A model generated the notes under the pieces. The model was given only the letters and a program-made list of their open reading frames with translations. It ran no database searches and was not told the DNA's origin. Source: Dirofilaria immitis (Eukaryota > Nematoda > Chromadorea > Rhabditida > Onchocercidae). Taken from it: 64,000 bases of DNA. The stretch is from positions 372,001 to 436,000 of the forward strand of contig JAKNDB010000098.1 in assembly GCA_024305405.1 (NCBI GenBank), in the 5' to 3' direction. Below, in pieces: positions 38,604 to 50,184 of the stretch (the first letter of the stretch is position 1; every line of letters starts with the position of its first letter). Both the position numbers and the translations under genes were made by a program.

Positions 38604-40261
38604 TCAGTCAGTTTCCATTCGTTGAGAATATCTAGCCATTGTGGCACATGTAAGTACGAAGACGAACGAGGATGCTTGCAGGAATAATCGGAATCTGAAT
38701 AAATAATTATCACGATTAATTATAATATTATACCGTTAAAGGACTAGTGATGATAAATATGATGATTCTCGATTATTATAATTTATTGATAAGAAAAATT
38801 AAGAACTCATGGACAAAATATGAGTACCAGAATATTTTCAGCAGCACCATCACTTTCTCATTATGTTTGATAAGTATGTTCGAGGGAAAAAGACATGGAT
38901 TTGATGCAATCTGACGGTAGTAACAAATTCAAATGAGATCCTTGGAAACTGAAGTGGAGAAGGAGGTTCTACGTGAACAACAGTTGAATGTGGAGTTAAT
39001 ATTCCCATAAATATTTTCTTAGCCTACATGCAATTCATAGTAAGATTATTTAGCCTACATGCAATTCATAGTAAGATTATTTAGCCTACATGCAATTCAT
39101 AGTAAGATTATTTAGCCTACATGCAATTCATAGTAAGATTATTTAGCCTACATGCAATTCATAGTAAGATTATTTAGCCTACATGCAATTCATAGTAAGA
39201 TTATTTAGCCTACATGCAATTCATAGTAAGATTATTTAGCCTACATGCAATTCATAATAAGATTATCTATTGATAATCATTCTGTCAAAACATATAGTTT
39301 TTATAAAAGAATCCAAGAAATGTTTTGGACACATGTTTCGATAAGTATATAATAATCCAACAAAATCTTAGAGAAGTCTTTAATTCTCTTTCCTTTTCAA
39401 TATTGAGTTGCAATTCGAAAACGACGAGAAGAAAAAGCTAAGCGATGCATTGATTGTCAGATATATGGGGCCATATTTTATAGATTCATTACATAAGTTT
39501 AGGATCATAAATGAAGCTAAAGTTGATGAGAATAATATCATTCAACTTCACCTAACTTTCAGATTCTCACAATTATATATCCAATCAAATCTAAAACCAA
39601 AATATTCCGTATTACCTGTGTTCCGCGAATGAAACTCTTTCATTGTGTGGTTTCAGATATCTCATCAACGCTATCCAGGCTAATAATGTACCAGACAGAA
39701 AGACCGGATTTTTAGCCAGTCACGACGACGTTTCATTTCTTGTTGTTGTAGCTGTAACAGAAATATGATCGTTATAATCAACATAACAGAATCCACAGTG
39801 ACATCAGAACTCTTTCTCTATCACTTTGAATGATTTATACAGTACTGACTTAATATTATTCATCCATTATATTACAATTAATGTTATTATTACATCAGTT
39901 CTTAGTTATCGTATTATCGTTGTCAGTTCTTCACCTCTAATTCTGATATCAAAATAAATATGAAATAAATTTTTAATCGAGGCCATTGATTTCAAATAGA
40001 CTTACGTTCATTCCAACAACTCCTGGATCGTAATCTTTCTTCTGAAAAAGTAAACTCTCATAAATATAAAAATGTGAAATTCGCTTTGTCATGAGATATA
40101 TATATTATGCTATTGTAAAATCACAATTCCTTAAATAATTATCAAATTTCGAGGAAATTCTAATTACAATATCAATACGATCTTTTTTATTAGCTTAATT
40201 TCAATGAATTAACCTTTTGCAATGTCGCTGAAGTCATAAACGCCGTTCTAATTAAATTCAT
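38604..40261 (-). CDS. HIG1-domain-like mitochondrial membrane protein, paralog 1 (one-base frame break)
   Basis: Exons 40261-40214, 40041-40006, 39751-39616 and 38694-38604 (stop TGA) give about 103 residues if one missing base is allowed. The start MNLIRTAFMTSATLQK looks like a mitochondrial leader and lies 10 nt behind a CTATTTACAG acceptor. Exon 2 is KKDYDPGVVGMN. Exon 3 holds MKRRRDWLK, then (after the break) NPVFLSGTLLAWIALMRYL and KPHNERVSFAEH. Exon 4 is RFRLFLQASSFVFVL followed by a short polar end. About 60% of the last 58 residues match paralog 2 by eye. The break is at a T5 run, 39709-39713. The GGTAA at the exon 3 end also spells a stop, but the phase and the paralog show that it is a donor. 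The last intron contains a 31-bp x 8 minisatellite. Confidence 0.7.
39020..39267. repeat. 31-bp minisatellite, 8 copies
   Basis: The unit TAGCCTACATGCAATTCATA plus 11 more bases repeats head to tail from 39020 with period exactly 31. The first seven copies are identical; the eighth has a G-to-A change and a diverged end. It lies in the last intron of HIG1-like paralog 1. Confidence 0.97.
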
Positions 40262-40275
40262 CCTCTATCAACTGT
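40262..40275 (-). promoter_or_regulatory. Probable spliced-leader acceptor of HIG1-like paralog 1
   Basis: CTATTTACAG ends at 40272 on the minus strand, 10 nt before the ATG, consistent with SL trans-splicing. Confidence 0.5.
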
Positions 40276-41667
40276 AAATAGAGATTACATTATATATTAT
40301 ATATTTATTTTGTTATAAATCTCCATGATGTCTATTCTGTTACATTCAATATATTTGCAAAAAAAAATGACTTATTGTATTTGAAAGGAGGAAAATTGTG
40401 AAAATACGAATGTTGAATATTTTCGAACACATTTTTTACTAAAAACTAACTTAAAAGAATTTCAGTGATTATATTTCCTGAAGATGATTGATAATGATTC
40501 AAGACTCAAACAAAATGCAATCAACTTTGATCGATAGGATTAATTCATTGTTACTCATCGATAACGAGGAAAATTTATAAAAAATTCTACATAGACATAT
40601 AGATGCTACATTCTATCTCATCAGCAAGTTCTAATTTATGATAACATCACCTCACCATTATGAATAACTATACTACTACCTGAAAGATTCTCACTATCAG
40701 GTTAAATTGCATTTAACCGAGATATAATCTAACAAATGGAGGTCGAGAATAGTAAGCTAAATGAAAAGTTATGATGAAAATGTAAACAAGAGTAATCAAT
40801 CAACATTTCTCTCAGCCGGAACAAGTAGTCGGCTGAATTTACCTGTACGATAAACCTATCCTCTGATTAGTTCTTCACCAGTATTTAATGATGCTCGGTC
40901 ATATATCAATAATTTCATTAAATTTTATTGAGTAAATATTCAAGCAATTACCTTCAATGAAAAGAAAATATGCAACAAAGAACCGAATATGTTTAATATT
41001 CACTAGGATAATTTACCCTAAAGTTTTGGATAAAAACAATAGCTTCTCTCGAAGATAGCAATATACGAAGGAGAGAAATCATCATGATCTGCCTTACATT
41101 AACAAAGTATATCCATAAGCCTAGCTATTCCGGTCCAAGATAGACTTATGTCACATTGATCAAGTATAGCAATGAGGAATGACAGCAAGAAGTTTAAAGT
41201 GTTAGAGACGCAATCAACATACTATCCATCTATCACTCTCACATATCGATTTTTAGTAAACAATTCTTATTCATTAATCAATACATGAAAAAGCATGGTG
41301 TTGGATCGACCTAAAACTAATAATTAGGAAGTTGTAACAACCTAAAACTTGGATGTATTGGATTGTTAAAGTTGAAATTTCGCAAACGCAGAATTTGAAC
41401 ATAGATACAGCTTTGCATTTGACGTGTAGACTGACGCAGTTCGCAATATCCAAATATATTTGCAAAAAACGAAGAATCTATTGCATATCACTTTTATTCT
41501 ATGCGACAATTCAAAAAATATATCAAATAAAAATATTTTATTTTACATGCTATTCACAAAATATTTTAGGATTAATTGGAAAAAAGCGAAAATCGCAAAA
41601 ATTATTTGTTAATGCGATATCGTAATATCCTTTATCAAATTATCGATGTATATATTTTCATATATAT
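40276..41667. other. Spacer between HIG1-like genes
   Basis: AT-rich. Open frames on both strands at 41.27-41.63 kb overlap each other and have no splice context, so no gene is called. Confidence 0.45.
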
Positions 41668-42557
41668 TTATTCATCATGACGGATGTATTGCTGATCTCT
41701 GATTGAAGTACCGTGGTACCAGGCAGCTGTACCAGCGAATGCCGCAAATGGTACCAAAGCGATCGATCTAAATGAGCAAATTTGGTGTGAAAAAATTTGA
41801 AAATTTACAAATATTGCATCATATACTTTACATCTCAAAGAATTAAAGGAATCTGTCGCAAACAGCTAATTTAGACTGTCCGAAGAAAGAGAAAGTGGGA
41901 AATAAATTGTGCGACCAAAATCGATGATAAAAAGATTATTAGAAAAGAACTAATATTTAATTCACCTACCTGTTGAATTCAGTCTGCGACATGCTTTTTA
42001 TGATACGTCTGCGAGAAATAGAGAATGCCGTATAGAGTGCGATACATGCAAACACCGGAACAGCCGGATTTCTCATGAATTTCTCGTACATTTTTTTCAT
42101 TATTCCTGTATCATTAGGCTGCAAACTACTTGCATAATGCATGCACTAAATGTATCAAAATTCTTGCTTCTTTTCAGTTAAATTTATAAAGAGTTACCAG
42201 AGGATGGAAGGGTAAAAACATGCTGTCGTTGTTAACTGTTGCAATCAATGCACGTAATTGATACCTGAAATAAGTCCGTGATTAATGTGATAAAGCATGA
42301 ACATTAAGAAGTAACTAAGGTAGAAGTTGAATAAATGAAATTACAATTTCACAAATCATTTACTAAAGTGAATATCCATTTTAATGTTAATAATGGATAG
42401 TGAGTGATAAATGTTGCTAATTAGACAGCAATGAAGCGTGAACGAAAACAAATATCATAATGAAACGTGAAACGTGAACTTCCGTGATTCATAATTATTG
42501 CTATATCAAGATCGTTATTTACCTTCCATTTACTAACAACCTATACATCAAAATCAT
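41668..42557 (-). CDS. HIG1-like two-helix membrane protein, diverged paralog 3
   Basis: Four exons, 42557-42523, 42264-42198, 42118-41970 and 41767-41668 (stop TAA), join without error into 116 residues. The N-terminus MILMYRLLVNGRYQLRALIA is basic and hydrophobic, a possible mitochondrial leader. Exon 3 has MYEKFMRNPAVPVFACIALY, then RRRIIKSMSQTEFN; exon 4 begins SIALVPFAAFAGTAAWYHG. The NPxVP start of the first helix, the basic loop and the second helix fit the HIG1 pattern. The exon 3/4 junction falls at the same phase, after the loop, as in paralogs 1 and 2, which supports common origin. Sequence identity is otherwise low, so another small inner-membrane protein cannot be excluded. Its 5' side carries a palindromic repeat array and a long pyrimidine tract. 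Confidence 0.6.
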
Positions 42558-42619
42558 ATGCTATTCTCCGCACAACTTATGTAACCCGACGTGAAAAGTA
42601 CAAAGTGAAAAAAATGCGG

Positions 42620-42734
42620 AGTGCATCACTGATTAGTGCTAAAGTGCATCATTGATCAATGCCGGAGTGCATTATTGATCAATGCCGTAGTGCATCATTG
42701 ATCAATGCCGGAGTGCATCATTAATCAGTGCTAC
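42620..42734. repeat. 23-bp tandem array with a palindromic core, 5 copies
   Basis: Units start at 42620, 42643, 42666, 42689 and 42712. The common unit AGTGCATCATTGATCAATGC plus 3 bases contains the perfect 12-bp palindrome CATTGATCAATG; outer copies are more diverged. It begins 63 bp upstream of the start codon of HIG1-like paralog 3. Confidence 0.92.
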
Positions 42735-42826
42735 ACATGTCGCATACACAACAACTTCACATTTGTTTACTGATAAAATTTAAAGCAAGAATAAGATGAT
42801 AAAGGATAGCAATCGATAACAGAGCC

Positions 42827-42958
42827 TATTTTTCGTTTTCCTCTTCTCTCGTTCTTCTTCCCCGTTTTCCCGCACTTCCCTCTTTCTCTTTCTCTCGTTC
42901 TCCTTCCCGCTTCTCCTCCACTTCTCTCTTTTTCATTCTTTTTCTATTCCCGATTTTC
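42827..42958. repeat. Long pyrimidine-rich tract
   Basis: About 130 bp on the plus strand that is almost entirely C and T, with scattered G/A. It is open on the minus strand only because the purine complement encodes repetitive E/K/R. Such tracts can form triplex DNA or act as promoter elements. Confidence 0.8.
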
Positions 42959-44766
42959 CGCACAACTCCCATCTGTTGATCGAAAAAGTCCGATAAAAAG
43001 TCATTCAATTCTCTAATTTGATAGGTAATATGGCCATTGTTAACCGACAGCTATGCAACTTTATTAAGCTGAAAGGTTGGAAAGAATCAGTCCACTTCTA
43101 TTCTATTTCAGGAATTATTTCATCCATTTATCATTTCATATTTTAATATATTCACTATCATAATATTCTCATTACTTTGTATTAAATTTATAATTTCATA
43201 ATAAACAAATATTAGCAAAGTATTATCGATAGTATGATGGTTAGATTGGTTGAAATTTCTAAATTCGTTTGTTGCAATCATATTTTTAAGGAATAATTAA
43301 TCAAAAAGTACTGATTAAATTGCATGCAGTATTATTCATTTATGATAAGTAATCAGTTCGTACCTCATATCATTCTTTTTCAAAATATATTGCTAGTTTT
43401 GCTTTAGATAACAAATTAAGTTAGATAATATTATGCTTACGAAACTTAAGTTATGTGAATAATAGTTCGGCATAGAAATCAATTGTAATTAAGAATTTTA
43501 AATTGATCGATCAATCGATTAATAGGTCGACTGATTTGTTCATTAGAAAACTTAATGATGAGTTAGGATTCTATTTACTCATTCCTGTGCTCAAATAGGT
43601 CAGACAAGTTCTCAAAGCTTATTTGATTGAATATAGTTTTCGATCTAAATAATCATGTATTCTTTATCATAGAATGATAGATAGTTATTGAGGAAACAGT
43701 TCTAATGGATTATTATTTACTATAAATTAGTAATCAGCCATTATTAATAATCGATCATTGATTCTTTGAAGTGCTAATCGAAGAATTTTAACTTTACTTA
43801 TTGTTGCCTGGATTTATCAAGCTCTAATTGATTTCTTTATCAGTGAGATGATCAAAAATTAATTAAAGTTCGAATTCGATTTTTGCATGATCGTCTTGTT
43901 CCTCCAAAGTATTGTCAAGCATTCATAAAGTACCAACTAATTGAATTTTGGATGCAAATTAATTAAATCTAATTTAGTTGATATAATATATTAAATTTGA
44001 GACTAAAAAGAGACTAATCAATGATTGACAGATTTTAAAAAAATTAATTTTACCAATACAACTCTCGTCTCGAATTATCGGTAAATGGAACAATTCAACA
44101 AGATTGCTGAGGATGCAACTCTTACTGGGTATCATCTAATCAAACTAAATACACTTTGACAACTTATGATGATATGAACGACTGCACTTTTTACATTTCG
44201 CTAATAGCAAAGTTGTAATTTTAGTATTGATTAAATAGTGAGTTGTATTTGCGAATTTATAACTTCAAGAAAACTGGAAGCATTACTTCTTGTTAGTTGA
44301 AAAAACCTAGCCAATAGCAAAATTTGAATTGATGAAGGAATGCTATTAGGATAAATAATATAAATGATCATATCTGATATTAATTGATTGATCATTGTTT
44401 GGTAATCAATATATCAAATACTAATATATTTTTATAAATTTATCAATTGAAATATTAGTTTTCCAGTCTTATATTTTCTAGTCTTGTATATATCATTTTA
44501 TAACAGAAGCAAAATATAATATTTTCTTTTTTTTTTTTTTACAATACTTATCAACAATTTATCAATTAATTTAATATCGAGAATAAATAGGTATATAAGT
44601 GAAAATGCATAACACGTGAATTTCTTTTCTATGAGAAAAAAAAATTAGCTATGAAACTTTTTAAAATAAACGCATGAAAGAGATATTATTGCCATATCAG
44701 TATTATCCAATCCTTACACACATACTTCATATTCTATATTTGTTACAATTTTCTCGATTTTTAAAA
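42959..44766. other. Spacer between HIG1-like paralog 3 and ACOT9-like gene
   Basis: AT-rich with many stops; no exon, RNA gene or mobile element recognised. Confidence 0.5.
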
Positions 44767-47700
44767 TTATTGAATTTCTTTGTGATTTTGTTCAAGAAAT
44801 CCATTGAAATGTCGTTTTGCGTCCAAATAAAGCATTCCATCTAAAATGAGAAACGAAATTTGATTCATAAAATCAAATTTATCGATAAAAGTTATCTATC
44901 ACATTTGTGAATTATTGTTCCAGTTTAAGATGAATATTTTTTTTTATCTATGAGATTTGTTCGGAAAATAAAAGCACTTGCAAAGAATTATCAGAAGATT
45001 CCGTGGATATTCTCGAAAAGCAAAAATTTTCTTGAAAAAGATGATTAACCTATATTGATCAGATCCATAGGGAAGCAAATAATTTACTATTTACTCTTCC
45101 ATACAATGTTTTAAAAAAAATTAAAAAACCTGAGATGAACATACCCGAATATGAATACGGTATGACAGTTGGTAAGGCACGATCCGATTGGTATGTTAGA
45201 TAAAATGTATTTGTTAACTAAAATTTTCAATGATTGAAATGAATTAAACGATAAAAATTGGATTGAAATCGAATTATATGTACAAGAAATTTTTGCATGT
45301 TTTTATGTTTGGCTCGAAAAATTAATATGAAAAGATTGGTTAAACTTTGTTTGCACATATTCATAATTGATTGCATATTTCTCTAAGATTCGCATTTTAT
45401 GAAAAATGATTATAGAGAGCCTTTCTTGATTCCTATTGCAAAAAACAGTGGAAGAAGTGAAGATGAAATTCCTAACAACGTGAAAAAGTAAAAATGTTGC
45501 AATGTTGCAACGTAATATCCGTGTAACGCAACTCATCAAATAATCGTACTATATTTTTCAATTGAATGTGTAACTTATAAACATTACCTCACGATTTCCG
45601 GTTACGACATCTAAAACTTCGGCATCAACAAGAAGTTCCATGTAATGATCAGTACTGTAGCACACCTGCAATCATTCACATCATATTATGTGTTTTATCA
45701 GTAACGATCAAATCTTTCTGATATAAAATATATTAATAATGATTAACGGAATAAATTATAAAAAGAAAAAGATGACTGTCTTATTCGATGAATCTATGTA
45801 TTAAGTGTGCAGTGTTACCAAATTAAACGGTCTTCGATTTTCAGATTCCAAAGATGGAAAATCAATTTCCATCTTTTTCCGAGGATATGCGATTATTATA
45901 ATTACTGAGAACAATGAAATAGACTGGTATTGCTTATCATTTTCACGTTAAATTGTTGAATATAAGTCAAGCAACGCACTATCTTTAATGTCTCATTAAA
46001 ATTTGATTGATCTGTTAAGGCATCAAGATACGGAATAGTAACAATTTAATAGTATAAAAATATAGAATGAAATATTCGACAGTGATAGAATCTGCTTAGA
46101 AAGGCCATTTAAATGAAATCATTGATCTATCGTACGACCAATGATCGTTCAGTAAATCCGGTTATCTGATCCACAATTAATTGAATTTATTAAAAGAAGC
46201 TAATGAGTTTCGGAAAAGTATAAGGATTTCAAAATTTGCTGCAGAGGTTCGACTATTCAGATTATGTATTATTGACGTATAATTGTGTGAATATCAAGCT
46301 GGCGTGTTTTGAAGAGATCAAACAACAAGTAAAAGATTCTTCGTTGGATTCAGATGATCGTATGCATGATAATGAACGATGTTTTTAAGTATTTAATTCT
46401 GAGAATTTGAAATGGACAGCAGTCATAAAAGTTCAGATTGATGCTCTTGATAATCGATATAGATTAGATAATATGAATGTCATGTGGCAATTGCTTCATA
46501 CTAATTCAAATTGCTATCATCGCTTGCAGTAATTTTCAAATTTTGCATTATGAAATATGAATAATGCCCAATCTTCTTCATATTTATATATAACAGATTC
46601 GGAAGTTTTCGTGAAAAGAAGCTAGGAAAAATCTGGCAAAGAATGGCTGACTAGGAAATTGGAAGTATTCCGATGAATGGTCTTGTTAAATATCAGATTC
46701 TTCCTTTCCCCAATTCTTGAATACCTTGATCAGAAGTACTGCATATTATAATACTGAAAAACGTAAAGAATTAAATTTACTACTTTCTTGCACTCATCCT
46801 AATTAAAAGAAAGAAAAGACCTGGCTTGAAAGAAGAAGGATTGAACCAACATCTACGCTTTTACGAAACATAATATCATCTACGCCACATATACGGCAAC
46901 GATTTCCACTGAAATACATATATATTGATCTATATGCATAGAAATATATCGGATAACTACAAATGATTAGCAAAACAGCAAAAGATAATTAGGAACAGAA
47001 CATATAAATATATAAACATGAACGGGAGATGAATTTACAGAATGTGAAAACGTGAAATGTGAGAAATAAAACAGAAAAAGTGAATAACAATATACCTGAA
47101 TAAAGACGCATTTGACCAAGCTAATTCCACGGCTTTTCGCATCAGAAAACCACCAAATATTTTGCCATATATATTTCTTTTTACAGGATAACAAACAATA
47201 GTATCGCTAAGACGAGCGTCATGAATCCATGCATGATTGAGTGGTAAGAATCGACTATGACTTTTTGACTTCTAAAAAAATCTCTTTATGACAACTTTTC
47301 AATCTGAAGGAATAAGTTTCAGCAAAAAAAGAAAAATTAGTTAATTAGGTTCGGGATGCTCTGGATTTGAAATCATAAATCTCGAGACATATAAAAAAAG
47401 TGCAAATATTGATTGAGTCATGAAATATTGAACTCCAAATGCTGATCGAAACAACTTATATTTCTTGATTCTGTGATAATACTATTGATTACTAAATAAC
47501 TGTAGTCCCTTATTAATTTTTCTTAAAAACTTATCAATACGAAGATTAAATCAAGAAAAATTTTTTATTTAAATTGATATAGTATCGGGTTATATGGAAA
47601 ATGCATGGCCATTGAATTCTTTCATACAATTCCTCACCCAGATTGGACGGTTCTTTTGAAAATATCATGTAATATTTTAATTTCGCTTTCATTAGGTGGT

Positions 47701-50169
47701 ATTTTCAGAAGCGAGCATTCTTCATTTAGTTTACGTAACCTTTGACCTTCTGAAATAATCATCCACAACTAATAAGCATAAAATACACATACAATTCGGG
47801 TCTATAATGAAAAAAATTAGGTAAGAATGAATAAAAAATAATTTTTGATTAAGAAATTTTAGGCCGAAAATTCGAATTTTATTTTTATGTAATTTTTCTA
47901 TTGCAACACTCTCAATGATTCGCTATTCAATGTAACTTCATTTATTTTTCCACTTTCTTCATATCTCGATATTCCTCAATAACGAGATATGCAAAAACTC
48001 GAAATGATTAGAAAGCTTATATGCAGGTTGTAAAGAATACTTATGTACATTCACTTCATGATTATTATTTATATTTTAGATAATTCATAAAATGAATACC
48101 TTTTCCTTCATTAAAAATCGCTTCTTCTTTGTCATTTGTAACTATCAATGGAACATTGGTCAATGATCGTTTACCTTCTAAATCTCTCGCAACAATCACA
48201 AACTTTGTTTGTAAGAATTTTCTCATTACACCCTGCTGAAAGATTGAAGCATCAGTTTTCTAAAACAGAATCTGAGAAGATAAATGAAAAGCATCAATAG
48301 CCAATTAACAATAATTTTGTCAATTTTTTTTGCTTTCAAATTGAATTAAAGTTCGGGATCAGACCTATATAATTAAAATTAAAAACAGTAACATTATTTT
48401 TAAGTAATTTTGAAATGTATCATGGAATTAGGAAGTATGAAACTTTGAATCCATATATGAAACGGAACTTACGCAATTTTGAGTGAGTTGCATTGAAATT
48501 TCAAGACTAGATTTGCCTACCCAACTCACGAAACCATCCATATAAATATCCTCATCGAGTACAATATCATGCTGATCATCCATTCCTATAATATAAAGAG
48601 TAAACTATATAAAATAAGGCATAATTAAAATTTAAATATTATTAGGCCATTTCAAATGGCAAAATAAGAATTGCTATTAAAATGAATAGTTAAGAATGGA
48701 TCAAAAATTTTAAGTGTGCAGAAATATAAAATGCAAATTACTGATATGATCAACACATGCTGTGACGAATGTTACCGGTTCCAAATTTTCCGAATTTTGT
48801 AGAGGTATTTCTCCTTGATTATGTCGATAAGCTAACCAAACTGAAATTTTAGTCAAAAGTATAAGTCATATTTTTTAAATTATATTTCTGTACATATATA
48901 TTTAAAATATATTTTGGAATATAGCCGAACATCGAATTAAATTTGAATACTAAAAATGTGATTCATAAAAATGAAAGATTTCAATTTTCGGAATTTGAAA
49001 ATAATTTACAAAAAATGAAAATAAAAGATTACTCAATAAAACATTCTAATATTAGCAATAAGTGAAACTAGTAATAATCACAATCTATAAAAACAAAAAT
49101 CAAACCAGCAAATGTATCAAGATCTTCGAGAAGCATGCCAAAACGTACACGATTATGGCAATTGATATATTTAGTGTGAAATTCCACATTCGAACTTTTA
49201 AGCTCAACGGTATTAACACCTGATCACGGCTATCATTCATCATTCGATTCCGAAACTTCTTCATTTTACTGTATTTTGTTTTTGAAATACAATTTAATTT
49301 AATAAGATTAGCGTGTAATCTGAACAATAAAATTTTTCCTATGCATAGTCTAAGTATCAGCCAGTTTTTGATAAATGATACATAAAATTTTATTTAGGCT
49401 ACAGTTAGAATAGCAAGAAATATTAATAGTTTGAAAAAGTCGAGAATGATAACAATAAAAATAACTGACAATTTCATTCGTTAATAATAATCGTGCAATT
49501 ATTCTGCAATTTACCATTCTAATTATAATACAAAATCTCACACATAAATAATCGATATTTACCTTGTCGCTGGATCATTTTTTTGATAACTGATATGTGA
49601 TGTTCCAGAGCTTTCTGAACTACAAGAGTATTTTATTTGATGTTTAAATAAAGAAATATTAGCATAAGCATGTAATCATGGAAAATGGAAAAATTGTAAA
49701 TTAAGTCAGTTTATGACCTAGATGAATGAATCTATGAAACTAAAGTAATTGTAAGTTGAATCAATTTATGGGTCTGAATGAGTGAATCCATGGAGTTACT
49801 GCTGTTGACAAGGAATATCATACGTAAGGCACATTTCAAGAATATTTTGATTGTCGCTATTACAATCATACGAGAAACAAAAATTTCTCGTAATGAATAT
49901 TACGTATTAACTTAATGATATCTACGAGAGATGAAGTCTATTTTCCGATAGTTTCCAAATCAGTGTTGAATATTTGACAACTGAGATTGAAGATGGATAG
50001 ATCAGAAACAACAATGTGAAAAGTTCGTAGATAAGCTTATAGATGACTTTTCAATGTATTTTCATATAATGAAATAATTTAAGTGATTATACTTACCATC
50101 AATAATTGTTCGTATTGGATTTGTTGTAAAGCATCGTCTAATTATTGTTCTTACCGGTATAAAAGTCAT
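44767..50169 (-). CDS. ACOT9: ACOT9-type mitochondrial acyl-CoA thioesterase (two one-base frame breaks)
   Basis: Twelve exons: 50169-50097, 49614-49563, 49268-49106, 48840-48742, 48585-48473, 48235-48100, 47749-47638, 47271-47096, 46908-46821, 45665-45588, 45217-45130 and 44840-44767. They total about 417 residues if two missing bases are allowed, matching the family length. Landmarks: leader MTFIPVRTIIRRCFTTN; RVRFGMLLEDLDTFA; VTFVTACVDHI; GFVSWVGKSSLEISM; RKFLQTKFVIVARD; YGKIFGGFLMRKAVELAW; VDDIMFRKSVDVGS; MELLVDAEVLDVVTG; MLYLDAKRHF near the end. These trace the two HotDog domains of ACOT9, which hydrolyses acyl-CoA in mitochondria. Frame is lost at 49196-49199 (A4 on the coding strand) and apparently at the start of exon 8 (A5, 47262-47266). 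Both are repaired by one extra A. A diverged duplication (49,692-49,797) sits in intron 1. Confidence 0.9.
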
Positions 50170-50184
50170 CGAAATCAAAGGGAA

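Noticed and set aside
38528..38713. Longest frame over the last exon of HIG1-like paralog 1 (containing VPQWLDILNEWKL)
   Set aside because: A different frame of the same exon matches paralog 2 (FRLFLQ versus FRIFLQ) and fits the splice phase.
38881..39008. Open frames on both strands (a minus frame starting MGILTPHSTVVHVEPP and a plus frame MRSLETEVEKEV)
   Set aside because: They lie inside the last intron of HIG1-like paralog 1 and have no phase-compatible splice partner.
39612..39616. In-frame TAA at the end of exon 3 in HIG1-like paralogs 1 and 2 read as the gene end
   Set aside because: The TAA is part of an AG|GTAA donor in both copies, and phase-matching fourth exons with conserved sequence exist.
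42826..43008. Minus-strand frame rich in K, R and E
   Set aside because: It is the purine strand of a simple pyrimidine tract.
46821..46908. tRNA-like word (GGTTCAATCC) on the minus strand
   Set aside because: The flanking bases cannot form a T stem, and the stretch is exon 9 of the ACOT9-like gene, with correct phase on both sides.
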